Shown here in pieces: positions 53,071-61,629 of a DNA stretch of 64,000 nucleotides. This DNA comes from Mesorhizobium sp. INR15 (lineage in GTDB: Bacteria > Pseudomonadota > Alphaproteobacteria > Rhizobiales > Rhizobiaceae). The translations under genes were made by a program, and so were the position numbers. Below the pieces are notes generated by a model. That model worked only from the letters and a program-made list of their open reading frames with translations. It had not been told where the DNA came from and ran no database searches. Within the stretch, counting starts at the first letter, position 1. Each line of letters begins with the position of its first letter. The stretch is from NCBI RefSeq assembly GCF_015500075.1, contig NZ_CP045496.1, forward strand, positions 5,900,001 to 5,964,000, in the 5' to 3' direction.

Positions 53071-54057
53071 TCAGGATTTCTTGCGATGCAGGAAGTGGTC
53101 GATCGACACCGCCGCCAGCAAAATGCAACCCTTGATCATGTCCTGCCAATAGACCGAGATGTCGAGCAGGATCAGCGAACTGGTCACCACCGAAAGCAAT
53201 GCCATGCCGAGGATGGCGCCGAAGATGGTGCCCGACCCGCCGTTGAGCGACGCGCCGCCGATTACCGCCGCGGCAATGATGTTGAGTTCCATGCCGGCGC
53301 CGAAGGTCGGCGTCGCCGCGCCGAAGCGGGCCATGTAGATGACGCCAGCCAGACCGGCGAGCGTCGAGCACAGCACGGTCACCCAGAATTTGACCTGGGC
53401 TGTACGGATGCCCGAGAACTGCGCCGCCTTCTCGTTGGAGCCGGTGTAGAAGACCTTGCGGAAGACAGTGGCGCGGCGCAGCAGGAAATCGAAGATCGCT
53501 ACCACGACGACGAAGATCAGGATGACATAGGGGATATCGCGAAAACTCCCCTGGCCAATGGCCTTGAAGGACGGCGGCAGCGTAAACAGCGACAGTGGCG
53601 TGCCCTTGGTGATGACCAGGCACAGGCCGCGCACGATGACCATTGCCGCGAGCGAGGTGATGAAGTGGTTCAACCCGACCACCGTGACGAAGAAGCCCAT
53701 GACCGCGCCAATGAGGGCGCTGACGGCGATGCCGATCAGGCTGGCGGTCCATGGGTCGAGCCCGGCGAGGAAAAGCGCGCCCGACACCACCATGGAGAAG
53801 CAGACGACCGAGCCGACCGAAAGGTCGATGCCGCCGACGATCAAGAGGATGGTCATGCCCACGACGACAATGCCCTCGATGGAGAAGCTCATCAGCATGG
53901 CGCGGAAATTGCCCCAGGTGAGGAAATAGGGCGAGGCAAAACTCATGGCGATGCAGAGCGCCAGGATGATGACGATCAATCCGGCTTCGCGCATTGAAGC
54001 GAGGCGAGCGAAATTGATCCGCCGCGCATCGCCGGCTGGCTTGAGTTCGGCCTGCAT
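53071..54057 (-). CDS. RbsC-type sugar ABC transporter permease
   Basis: This 328-residue membrane protein has about eight to ten hydrophobic segments and the RbsC pattern VGGIDLSVGSVV near residue 75, followed by later GSNEKAAQFSGI and VIGGASLNGGSGT. I start it at 54057 (MQAELKPAGD), after GGAGA; longer frames overlap the ATPase. It forms the homodimeric channel of the importer. Confidence 0.9.
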   Translation of the reverse strand: MQAELKPAGDARRINFARLASMREAGLIVIILALCIAMSFASPYFLTWGNFRAMLMSFSIEGIVVVGMTILLIVGGIDLSVGSVVCFSMVVSGALFLAGLDPWTASLIGIAVSALIGAVMGFFVTVVGLNHFITSLAAMVIVRGLCLVITKGTPLSLFTLPPSFKAIGQGSFRDIPYVILIFVVVVAIFDFLLRRATVFRKVFYTGSNEKAAQFSGIRTAQVKFWVTVLCSTLAGLAGVIYMARFGAATPTFGAGMELNIIAAAVIGGASLNGGSGTIFGAILGMALLSVVTSSLILLDISVYWQDMIKGCILLAAVSIDHFLHRKKS

Positions 54058-54076
54058 CAGGGTTTCTCCTGCTTCC

Positions 54077-55612
54077 CTAGGCGACATTTTGGGCCTCTTC
54101 CGGGCTTGAGGTTTTCTGGACGCCGGAGGCGAGCATGATGATGGCTTCCTCGCCAAGTTCGCCGGCGGCGAGCTCGCCGGCGATCCGGCCTTCGCGGACC
54201 ACCATGACGCGGTCGCAGAGGCCAATCAGTTCCGGCAGTTCCGAGGAGATGACAATGACGCCAACGCCCTTGCTGGCGAGCTGGCGCAGCAATCGGTGGA
54301 TCTCGACCTTGGCGCCGACATCGATGCCGCGGGTCGGCTCATCCATGATGATGACCTTGGGGTTGACCGACAATTGCCTGGCGATCGCCACCTTTTGCTG
54401 GTTGCCGCCGCTCAGCGTCGAGACAGCGGCACCGATGCCAGCCATGCGCACGCCGAGCCGCCTGGACAACTCGGTAGCCTGGCGGTCTTCCGCCTTGCGG
54501 TCAAGAAGGCCCAGCGCGCCGGTCAGCTTACCGAGATCGAGGGCAGAAATATTGGCGGCGATCGGCATGTCGAGGAACACACCGGAGCCCTTGCGGTCTT
54601 CCGAGAGGTAGACCAGCCCGGCGCTGACCGCGTCGCCATAGCGGCGAACGCGCAGTCGCACGCCGTCGAGTTCCACGGTTCCGGTGGTTGCTGGCCGGAG
54701 ACCGCAAATGGTTTGCGCGATCTCGCTGCGGCCGGCGCCGATCAACCCACCGACGCCGAGGATTTCACCGGCGCGAAGCTGCAGGCTGACATCGGCAAAA
54801 CGCTTGCCGTCGGAGAGACCTTGTACCGCCAGCAAGGGACGCCCGGGATCCTGCGGCGACAGTTTGTCGGGATAGAGCTGGGTGATTTCACGCCCGACCA
54901 TCTTGCGCACCACATCGTCTGGCGACGTGGCCTCGATAAGATCGGTGGCAACGTACTGGCCGTCGCGAAAAACCGTGACGCGGTCGCACAACGAAAAGAT
55001 TTCGGCCATGCGATGGCTGATATAGACCACCGAAATGCCGCGCTGCCTGAGCCCGCGCACGATCGAGAACAGCCGCTGCGCCTCGCTTTCGGTCAGTGCT
55101 GCTGTCGGTTCGTCTAGCATCAGCACCTTGCAGTCGAGCGTCAGCGCTTTGGCGATCTCGACCAGCTGCTGGTTGGAGATGGAGAGGTCCGCGACCCGGG
55201 TGCGCACCGGAATGGGTGCCAGCAGATCCATCACTTTCTGCGCATCCGCATAGAGCGTGCGATAATTCATCAGCGGCGCACGCCGGTTGTTGATTGCCGC
55301 CATGAAGATATTCTCGGCAACGGTGGCGTCTTGGCACAGCGCGATCTCCTGATGGACGAGCGCGATGCCGAGCCGCTGGGCCACCGCCGGCGAGGCAATC
55401 GAGGCCGGCGCGCCATCAATGCGGATTTCACCGGCATCGGGCTGCAGGACGCCGGCGATCATGTTCATCAGCGTCGACTTGCCTGCGCCGTTTTCGCCGC
55501 ACAGTGCATGGATTTCGCCACGCCGCAGCTCGAACCGCACATCGCTCAGCGCCTTCACCGGGCCGAACGCCTTGGACAGTCCGCGTATGTCGAGAATGGG
55601 CGTTGTGGTCAC
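54077..55612 (-). CDS. RbsA-type sugar ABC transporter ATPase (tandem domains)
   Basis: This 511-residue protein has two fused nucleotide-binding domains. The first has Walker A GENGAGKST near residue 38 and Walker B VLMLDEP; the second has a degenerate A loop (GGLIGAGRSE) and the signature LSGGNQQKV. The start is the GTG at 55612 with AGGAG 6 bases before; the frame runs far upstream but that part is a shadow of the binding-protein gene. It energises the ribose-type importer. Confidence 0.9.
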   Translation of the reverse strand: MTTTPILDIRGLSKAFGPVKALSDVRFELRRGEIHALCGENGAGKSTLMNMIAGVLQPDAGEIRIDGAPASIASPAVAQRLGIALVHQEIALCQDATVAENIFMAAINNRRAPLMNYRTLYADAQKVMDLLAPIPVRTRVADLSISNQQLVEIAKALTLDCKVLMLDEPTAALTESEAQRLFSIVRGLRQRGISVVYISHRMAEIFSLCDRVTVFRDGQYVATDLIEATSPDDVVRKMVGREITQLYPDKLSPQDPGRPLLAVQGLSDGKRFADVSLQLRAGEILGVGGLIGAGRSEIAQTICGLRPATTGTVELDGVRLRVRRYGDAVSAGLVYLSEDRKGSGVFLDMPIAANISALDLGKLTGALGLLDRKAEDRQATELSRRLGVRMAGIGAAVSTLSGGNQQKVAIARQLSVNPKVIIMDEPTRGIDVGAKVEIHRLLRQLASKGVGVIVISSELPELIGLCDRVMVVREGRIAGELAAGELGEEAIIMLASGVQKTSSPEEAQNVA

Positions 55613-55643
55613 GCCATGCTCCTGCGATGGGCGCTGTAAGGTG

Positions 55644-55697
55644 GAAGGGGGGATGATCCCCCTTCCGGCTTGGTCGATCCCGGCCAACGGCCGGGAC
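55644..55697 (-). terminator. Two hairpins between the sugar-binding-protein and ATPase genes
   Basis: In the minus direction TCCCGGCC-GTT-GGCCGGGA (55679-55697) and then GGAAGGGGG-6-CCCCCTTCC (55644-55667) form perfect stems of 8 and 9 base pairs, the first starting 13 bases after the binding-protein stop. They could trim or partly stop transcription so the binding protein is made in excess. Confidence 0.6.
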
Positions 55698-55710
55698 AGC
55701 GAGTTCGAGA

Positions 55711-56742
55711 TTATTCCTCGATGCCCTTGGTGCCGCGACGCTTCAGATACTTGTCCCAGTAGAAGTCGTCGGCATTGTCCTTGGTGACGATGGAGAAGCC
55801 ATTGTCGACGAAGGGCACGGTCATCGCATTGAAGCCCGAACGCTTGGCGTCGTTCATCGGGTCGATCAGGTCGGGATGCTTGGCCAGCCAAAGCAGCATG
55901 AAGCCCATATAGCCCTGCATGCCCTGGTTGGGGTTGACCGAGCCGAAGATCTCGCCGGCCTTGATCATGTCGAGGATCTTGGCGTTGACGTCGGCGAGCA
56001 TGACACGGATCTTGCCGCCGCCTTCCTTGGATGCCTGCGCCGCGCCGATGGCTGAATTGGCCTCGGGCATGAACACCGCGCCGAGATCGGGATGCGCTTG
56101 TGCCAAGCTGAGCACAGCCTGATAGGCCTTGGTCGGGTCCTGGTTCGACGCGGCACGGCCGACCAGCTTCATGTCTGGCCATTTCGCCGCCATGCGGGCG
56201 ACGAAGGCGTTGACGCGCTTGTCGTGATTGTCCTGGCCGGGATTTTCCAGCACCGCGTATTCGCCCTTGCCATCCATCGACTTGGCAACGGCATCGGCGG
56301 CATAGGTGCCTTCGGCGTTGTTGTCCGAGGTGATGTAGGACACGCGCTTGGAATTGGGGGAATCGGCGGCGAAGGTGACGACGGCGGTGCCTTGCTCGAT
56401 GGCGCGGTTGATCGGCTCGATGAACGGATCGGAGTTCATCGGATGGACGAGGATGCCGGCCGGCTTCTGCGCCAGGGCCTGATCGAACGTGGCGATCTGC
56501 TTGTTGACGTCGTATTCCGGCGTGCCTGTATATTCGGTTTCGCAGCCGAACTGCTGGCCGGCCTGCTTGAACATTTCATAGACCGGGAACCAGTATTCGA
56601 CGCCCGAGACCATGACGTTCATGACGTATTTCTCGCCCGGTTCGCACTTGAACGGGTTGGCGCTTTCGGCGAGCGCCTGGGCCGAACCCAAACAGGTCGA
56701 CGCAGCCGCCGCGATTGCGAGCGTGCTCAAAAATTTGCGCAA
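55711..56742 (-). CDS. RbsB-type sugar ABC substrate-binding protein
   Basis: This exported protein of about 343 residues starts at a TTG (56742): after GGGAGGAA come codons for RKFLSTLAIAAAASTCLG, a clean signal peptide. The ATG codons at 56772 and 56766 would add an odd leader without a ribosome-binding site. The mature part has YVMNVMVSGVEYWFPVYEMF, then LAQKPAGILVHPMNSDPF and ending KRRGTKGIEE, of the Peripla_BP_4 type. It brings in the unknown sugar or polyol of this operon. Confidence 0.88.
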   Translation of the reverse strand: MRKFLSTLAIAAAASTCLGSAQALAESANPFKCEPGEKYVMNVMVSGVEYWFPVYEMFKQAGQQFGCETEYTGTPEYDVNKQIATFDQALAQKPAGILVHPMNSDPFIEPINRAIEQGTAVVTFAADSPNSKRVSYITSDNNAEGTYAADAVAKSMDGKGEYAVLENPGQDNHDKRVNAFVARMAAKWPDMKLVGRAASNQDPTKAYQAVLSLAQAHPDLGAVFMPEANSAIGAAQASKEGGGKIRVMLADVNAKILDMIKAGEIFGSVNPNQGMQGYMGFMLLWLAKHPDLIDPMNDAKRSGFNAMTVPFVDNGFSIVTKDNADDFYWDKYLKRRGTKGIEE

Positions 56743-56884
56743 GTTTCCTCCCTTGGCCGAAGCCATCCTCAATGACTATCGCGTGCGCCCAGGGCGCGCC
56801 GCCATGTGGATTGATTGACGCCGAACTTCCTCCTGAAGCCCGACGGCCGGACCATCGCAATCTAGGTATGGGTTGTCAATAAAA

Positions 56885-56907
56885 TTCATATACTGAAATA
56901 TATTTCA
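56885..56907. promoter_or_regulatory. TTCA/TGAA palindromes upstream of the carbohydrate operon (candidate SorC operator)
   Basis: TGAAATATATTTCA at 56894-56907 is a perfect 14-base palindrome. It is joined upstream to another TTCA at 56885-56888, so three half-sites share one AT-rich block about 140 bases before the binding-protein start. Bacillus DeoR, of the same regulator family, binds a TGAA..TTCA-type site, as I remember it. Confidence 0.5.
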
Positions 56908-57199
56908 TTCCACAAGGCTTGCCGGGATGATTTCAGAGCCTGGCGGGTCGCCTCGAAAACACCCTTTTCACCAGCGGCCATGGCGCGATTTTCACGAACA
57001 GGCACGGCCGTGCGAAACCAACTTCATTTTGGTCGCCATACCGCCCTTGAAGGCACGGCTCTCCATTCCTAACTGTCCAGTGCGGGCCGGGCCCCTCTGA
57101 CTGTCGCTGTTGGCGATTGTGATGTCGGACCGCTATAACGGGCCCCTTTCCATTCTTTTCGGTCAAGCGGGCTCATCCTTTTCTGGTTTGGAGCCCCGT
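56908..57199. other. Intergenic stretch without a recognised gene
   Basis: Between the operator candidate and the zinc-ribbon gene I see no convincing gene. A 77-codon minus-strand frame (56933-57166) and the upstream extension of the zinc-ribbon frame from 57110 have no family features. The block likely holds the promoter of the zinc-ribbon gene. Confidence 0.5.
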
Positions 57200-57499
57200 A
57201 TGACATCTTCTCTCCTTGGTCTGGTTTGCCCTTCCTGCCGCGTCGCGCTCGTGATGAGCGAACGCCAGGGTATCGAGATCGACTACTGCCCGCAGTGCCG
57301 TGGCGTCTGGCTTGACCGAGGCGAACTCGACAAGATCATCGAGCGTTCCGGCAAGGATGCAGCGCCGCCACAGCAGGCACAGCCGGCAGCCTTCTCCCAG
57401 CCGCAACATGGCCAGGACCGCGACGACGACTATTCCCGCTCGCAGGGCCACCGCTATCCAAAGCGGAAGAAATCGTTCTTCGAAGAGTTGTTCGACTGA
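57200..57499 (+). CDS. TFIIB-type zinc-ribbon protein
   Basis: This 99-residue protein has one zinc ribbon: LVCPSCRVALV near residue 10 and DYCPQCRGVWLDRGELDKII near residue 28, the zf-TFIIB (COG3809) pattern. A low-complexity, charged tail follows (QPQHGQ, then KRKKSFFEELFD). The start at 57200 follows TTGGAG; the frame is open to 57110 without features. Function of this widespread family is not known; it is followed by a TIM44-like gene. Confidence 0.8.
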   Translation: MTSSLLGLVCPSCRVALVMSERQGIEIDYCPQCRGVWLDRGELDKIIERSGKDAAPPQQAQPAAFSQPQHGQDRDDDYSRSQGHRYPKRKKSFFEELFD

Positions 57500-57509
57500 C
57501 CGCATCACG

Positions 57510-57529
57510 GCCGGCCTTTTTGGGTCGGC
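57510..57529 (+). terminator. Short hairpin after the zinc-ribbon gene
   Basis: GCCGGCC, TTTTT loop, GGGTCGGC gives seven pairs with one G-U, 10 bases after the stop. It may end the zinc-ribbon message or lie in a shared transcript with the TIM44-like gene. Confidence 0.4.
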
Positions 57530-57573
57530 ACTTGCCGAAACTTCCAAAACCACATCGACAAAGGTTCATTCCG

Positions 57574-58566
57574 ATGATTTCCCGCACAAGCCGATTTGCC
57601 ACGCTCTTCGCAGGACTGTTGCTCGCCTTCTCCATGGTCGCCATCGACCATGCCGAGGCGCGGCGCGGCGGCAGTTTCGGCAGCCGTGGCACGCGCACGT
57701 TCCAGTCGGCGCCGCCGACCAGAACCGCGCCGGCGCCGACAGCACCAGTCGAGCGTTCGATGACGCCTAGCACCGGTGTGAACAATGCCGCCCGGCAGCC
57801 TCAGGCAGGCCCGCAGCGGCCCGGCTTCATGAGCGGCTTCGGTGGAACGATGATGCGCGGCCTGCTCATCGGCGGCCTGATCGGGATGCTGATGGGGCAA
57901 GGCTTCGGCGGCCTCGCCGGCATGTTCGGATTTTTGCTCCAGGCCTTGCTCATTGGTGGCGCGATCATGCTGGCCATCCGCTTCTTCCGGTCGCAATCCG
58001 CGCGCGGTCCCGCCCCAGCGCTTGCCGGTGCCGGCAATGCCCAGGCCTCGCGGTTTGAAAACCGCGCAGGCGAGGAGCGTGATGCGAGCAATACGCATTC
58101 CTTCACCATTCCCGGCTTTGGCGGCGGTGCGGGCGGAAATTCTCCGGCCACCGGTTCTGTTGAGATCAAGCTTGGTCAGGCCGACCTCGACGCATTCCAG
58201 CAGCTGTTGACCGATGTGCAGGAAGCATTTGGGCGCGAAGACCACGCCGCGCTGCGCCGGTCGGTGACCCCGGAGATGGTCTCCTATCTCTCGGAAGAGC
58301 TGGCCGACAACGCCCATAAGGGTCTCAGGAACGAGGTGTCCGATGTCGCGCTGCTGCAGGCCGATATCGCCGAAAGCTGGCGCGAGGATGCCCGCGACTA
58401 TGCCACGGCGGCATTGCGCTACGAGTCGCGCGACGTGATGCGCGAACGGGCCAGCGGCAAGGTCGTCGATGGCGACGGTGAACATCCGACAGAGACCACC
58501 GAGCTTTGGACCTTCACGCGTGAGAATGGCGCGAACTGGAAGCTCTCGGCAATCCAGCAGGCTTGA
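57574..58566 (+). CDS. TIM44-like domain protein
   Basis: This 330-residue protein has an N-terminal signal-like segment (FATLFAGLLLAFSMVAIDHAEA), a Gly/Arg/Pro-rich linker, two hydrophobic Gly-rich stretches (MMRGLLIGGLIGMLMGQGFGG, split here) and a C-terminal TIM44-like domain from about residue 190 (DLDAFQQLLTDVQEAFGRED to TELWTFTREN, NWKLSAIQQ). Such bacterial proteins are anchored in the inner membrane; their role is unknown. The upstream frame to 57520 lacks support. Confidence 0.85.
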   Translation: MISRTSRFATLFAGLLLAFSMVAIDHAEARRGGSFGSRGTRTFQSAPPTRTAPAPTAPVERSMTPSTGVNNAARQPQAGPQRPGFMSGFGGTMMRGLLIGGLIGMLMGQGFGGLAGMFGFLLQALLIGGAIMLAIRFFRSQSARGPAPALAGAGNAQASRFENRAGEERDASNTHSFTIPGFGGGAGGNSPATGSVEIKLGQADLDAFQQLLTDVQEAFGREDHAALRRSVTPEMVSYLSEELADNAHKGLRNEVSDVALLQADIAESWREDARDYATAALRYESRDVMRERASGKVVDGDGEHPTETTELWTFTRENGANWKLSAIQQA

Positions 58567-58623
58567 CCCCAAGCCTTATCCGGCCGCTGCTTTAATGGCG
58601 GCGTGCCGGTGGCTTGCCGGCGG

Positions 58624-59721
58624 TCAGGAGACGATCTTCACGCACATCGGCGTGCCGATCTCGATAGCCCGCCTCGTGTCGGTCAGCATGCCGCTCTCGG
58701 CATCGCGTGCGAAGATCGAGATGCGGTCGGCATTCTGGTTGGCCGAGAACAGATGGCCGCCGGACGGCGTCAGCGCCAGGTTGCGCGGTGTCGCGCCGCC
58801 GCAGCGGACATAATCGACCAGACGCAAGACCCCTGTCTGCTGGTCGACAGCCATGATGACAACACTGTCGTGGCCGCGATTGGAGCCGTAGACGAAACGC
58901 CCGTCCGGCGAGACCTGGATATCGGCGCAATGATTGTTGTCGCGCGCCTCGGCCGGCACCGCCGGCTTTGCGTCGAGGATCGACAGCCTTCCTGTGCTCT
59001 CGTCGAGCGCCATCGACACAATGGTCGAATCCAGCTCGTTCATGACAAAGACAAAGCGTCCGTTCGGATGCAGCGCGAGGTGACGCGGACCGACACCTGG
59101 CGGCAAGGCGGATTCGGCTGATTTGCTCAGACTGCCATCCTCGGCGATGCGGTAGGACACCAGCCGGTCGATGCCGAGATCGGCAATGATGGCCGTTCCA
59201 CCGGCAATGGTTTCGGTGACGCTGTGGGCATGTGACCGTTCCTGCCGCGCCGCGTTCGGCCCGGTGCCTTTGTGTGAGACGCTGGCCAGCGGAGGCGACA
59301 AGGCGCCGTCCTTGTCAAAACCATAGACCACCACGGCCCGGTCGGGACCGCCCTCGCCCATGCCGTAATTGGCGACCAGCAGCTTCGTGCCGTCGCGGGT
59401 GATGGTGTTGTGCGCGGTGATGCTGCCCAGCGAGGGCTGCTTGTTCAGATAAGTCAGCGCGCCCGAGGCACGATCGAAGCTGTAGGCGGAGACGGTTCCC
59501 TCACGCCAGGTGAACACTTCCGAATTGGCATAGATACGCGAGCCGTCCGGCGTCACTGACAGGAATGTCGGGTTGTCGACGTCATTGGTCTCGGCCAGTT
59601 TCTGGATCTTCAAAGTCTTCTCATCGAAGCTGTAGACGCCGAGACCGACGCCGCGCGCGCCTTGAAAATACGGTGCCTCGCGGTTCAGGCTGCCGACAAA
59701 GATCAGACAGGCATTGTGCAT
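58624..59721 (-). CDS. Lactonase-family seven-bladed beta-propeller protein
   Basis: This 365-residue protein has repeating propeller-blade segments (NPTFLSVTPDGSRIYANSE, VGPRHLALHPNGRFVFVMNE, DIQVSPDGRFVYGSNRG, TPRNLALTPSGGHLFSANQ), as in Pgl-type 6-phosphogluconolactonases and sugar lactonases. No signal peptide is evident. The second of two adjacent ATGs fits better with the GGGAGG upstream. It could serve as the missing lactonase of the Weimberg-like route at 4818-14061, though it is 44 kb away, or act in the divergent cluster. Confidence 0.83.
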   Translation of the reverse strand: MHNACLIFVGSLNREAPYFQGARGVGLGVYSFDEKTLKIQKLAETNDVDNPTFLSVTPDGSRIYANSEVFTWREGTVSAYSFDRASGALTYLNKQPSLGSITAHNTITRDGTKLLVANYGMGEGGPDRAVVVYGFDKDGALSPPLASVSHKGTGPNAARQERSHAHSVTETIAGGTAIIADLGIDRLVSYRIAEDGSLSKSAESALPPGVGPRHLALHPNGRFVFVMNELDSTIVSMALDESTGRLSILDAKPAVPAEARDNNHCADIQVSPDGRFVYGSNRGHDSVVIMAVDQQTGVLRLVDYVRCGGATPRNLALTPSGGHLFSANQNADRISIFARDAESGMLTDTRRAIEIGTPMCVKIVS

Positions 59722-59805
59722 CATTTCCTCCCCTGCCCCGCCTGCGCTTCGGCGCGCGGGAATGGCCAAAATTTCGCGCGTCCTCGCTTGCAACGCAACC
59801 CCATA

Positions 59806-59824
59806 TGTGAAAATACTATTTACA
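59806..59824. promoter_or_regulatory. AT-rich imperfect palindrome in the lactonase / MaoC divergent region
   Basis: TGTGAAA and TTTACA flank an AT-rich centre in the only AT-rich block of the 199-base divergent region. It is placed to act on both genes. Five of six base pairs match between the arms, so the palindrome is imperfect. Confidence 0.3.
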
Positions 59825-59850
59825 AAAGAAGATTGACGGGAGGAGACGCC

Positions 59851-59920
59851 GTGCTTTTCGACGCTTTCAGGCGTGTTCAAACATCGCACCGCGCATCAAG
59901 CGGAACTGGCGAGGCCGGCC

Positions 59921-59928
<8 letters not shown>
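59851..59928 (+). CDS. Possible 25-codon leader peptide upstream of the MaoC-like gene
   Basis: GTG at 59851 follows an ideal GGGAGGAG ribosome-binding site with 5 bases between, and opens a 25-codon frame (MLFDAFRRVQTSHRAS, then SGTGEAGHE) whose TGA lies across the MaoC start ATG at 59921 (ATGAATGA). The gene itself has only a weak site. This looks like a translationally coupled leader. It matches no family known to me and could also be chance. Confidence 0.35.
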
Positions 59929-60472
<544 letters not shown>

Positions 60473-60474
60473 AT

Positions 60475-61629
60475 ATGGCAGCCGAATTGCCACTTGCCGG
60501 TCTCGTCGTCGTCGACATGAGCCAGTTTCTATCCGGGCCTTATTGCTCGCTCAGGCTGCTCGATCTCGGCGCCCGCGTCATCAAGATCGAACGTCCTGAC
60601 GGCGGCGACCTGTCGCGCCGGCTCTATCTCAGCGACACCGAGATTGGCGGCGATTCAACGATCTTCCATGCCATCAACCGGGCCAAGGAAAGCCTCGCCA
60701 TCGATCTGAAGAACGAAGCGGATTTGAAGGTGCTGCGCGGCCTGCTGATCAAGGCTGACGTGCTGATCCAGAATTTTCGGCCGGGCGTCATCGAGCGTCT
60801 TGGCTTGGATTACGAGTCTGTCCGCAAGATCAATCCGCGACTGGTCTATGCCTCGATCAGCGGTTATGGCGAAGACGGTCCCTGGGTAAAACGCCCCGGC
60901 CAGGACCTGCTGGCGCAATCTCGCTCCGGCGTCATGTGGCTGAATGGCGACGAGGACCAGGGGCCGGTTCCGTTCGGGCTTGCCATCGGTGACATGCTGG
61001 CGGGCGCCGCTTGCGCGCAAGGCGTCCTGGCGGCGCTGGTGCGGCGTGGCATCACTGGCCAGGGCAGCCATATTGAAACCAGCTTGCTGGAAGCGCTGGT
61101 CGATTTCCAGTTCGAGGTGCTGACCACGCACCTCAATGACGGTCGCCGCTTGCCGAAGCGCTCCAGCTTCCGCAGCGCGCATGCCTATCTGTCGGCGCCC
61201 TATGGCGTCTATCCGGCCAAGGACGGCTATCTCGCCATCGCCATGACGCCGATTCCCAAGCTGGCCGATCTGCTGTCGCTCAACGCGTTGGCGCCCTATC
61301 GCGACAAGCCGGCATCATGGTTCACCGCGCGCGACGACATCAAGGCGATCATCGCGCAGCGGATCGCTACCGGCACGATCGACGAATGGCTCGCGATTCT
61401 CGAACCGGCTGACATCTGGTGCGCCAAGGTGCTGACCTGGCCGGAGATGCTGGCGAGCGAAGGCTTCCAGTCGCTTGACATGCTGCAGACAGTGACGCGC
61501 GAGGACGATGTTTCGATCCTCACCACCAGTTCACCGCTCAGGGTCGATGGCGTCAGGGCCAAGGTGGATCGGGCAGCGCCGCGCATTGGCGAGCACAGTG
61601 CAAGGATACGCGAGGAGTTCGGCCTGTGA
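60475..61629 (+). CDS. CaiB/BaiF-family (class III) CoA-transferase
   Basis: This 384-residue enzyme has DMSQFLSGPYCSLRLLDLGARVIKIE at the N-terminus, LIQNFRPGVIERLGLDY, and the catalytic Asp in LAIGDMLAG near residue 170, all typical of family III. It would move CoA between a carboxylic acid and a CoA thioester. Together with the MaoC-like protein it suggests activation and dehydration/hydration of an organic acid. Its stop overlaps the GTG of the next gene (GTGA). Confidence 0.88.
   Translation: MAAELPLAGLVVVDMSQFLSGPYCSLRLLDLGARVIKIERPDGGDLSRRLYLSDTEIGGDSTIFHAINRAKESLAIDLKNEADLKVLRGLLIKADVLIQNFRPGVIERLGLDYESVRKINPRLVYASISGYGEDGPWVKRPGQDLLAQSRSGVMWLNGDEDQGPVPFGLAIGDMLAGAACAQGVLAALVRRGITGQGSHIETSLLEALVDFQFEVLTTHLNDGRRLPKRSSFRSAHAYLSAPYGVYPAKDGYLAIAMTPIPKLADLLSLNALAPYRDKPASWFTARDDIKAIIAQRIATGTIDEWLAILEPADIWCAKVLTWPEMLASEGFQSLDMLQTVTREDDVSILTTSSPLRVDGVRAKVDRAAPRIGEHSARIREEFGL

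Noticed and set aside
52348..53997. 549-codon open frame on the plus strand
   Set aside because: It is antisense to the SorC regulator and permease genes. The late Asp/Glu/His-rich part is the mirror of membrane-segment codons.
54088..54225. N-terminal extension of the permease frame inside the ATPase gene
   Set aside because: The extra residues are low-complexity shadow. A good ribosome-binding site supports 54057.
56933..57166. 77-codon minus-strand frame in the largest intergenic gap
   Set aside because: No family similarity, no good ribosome-binding site, and no coupling to a neighbour. It could be real but I cannot support it.
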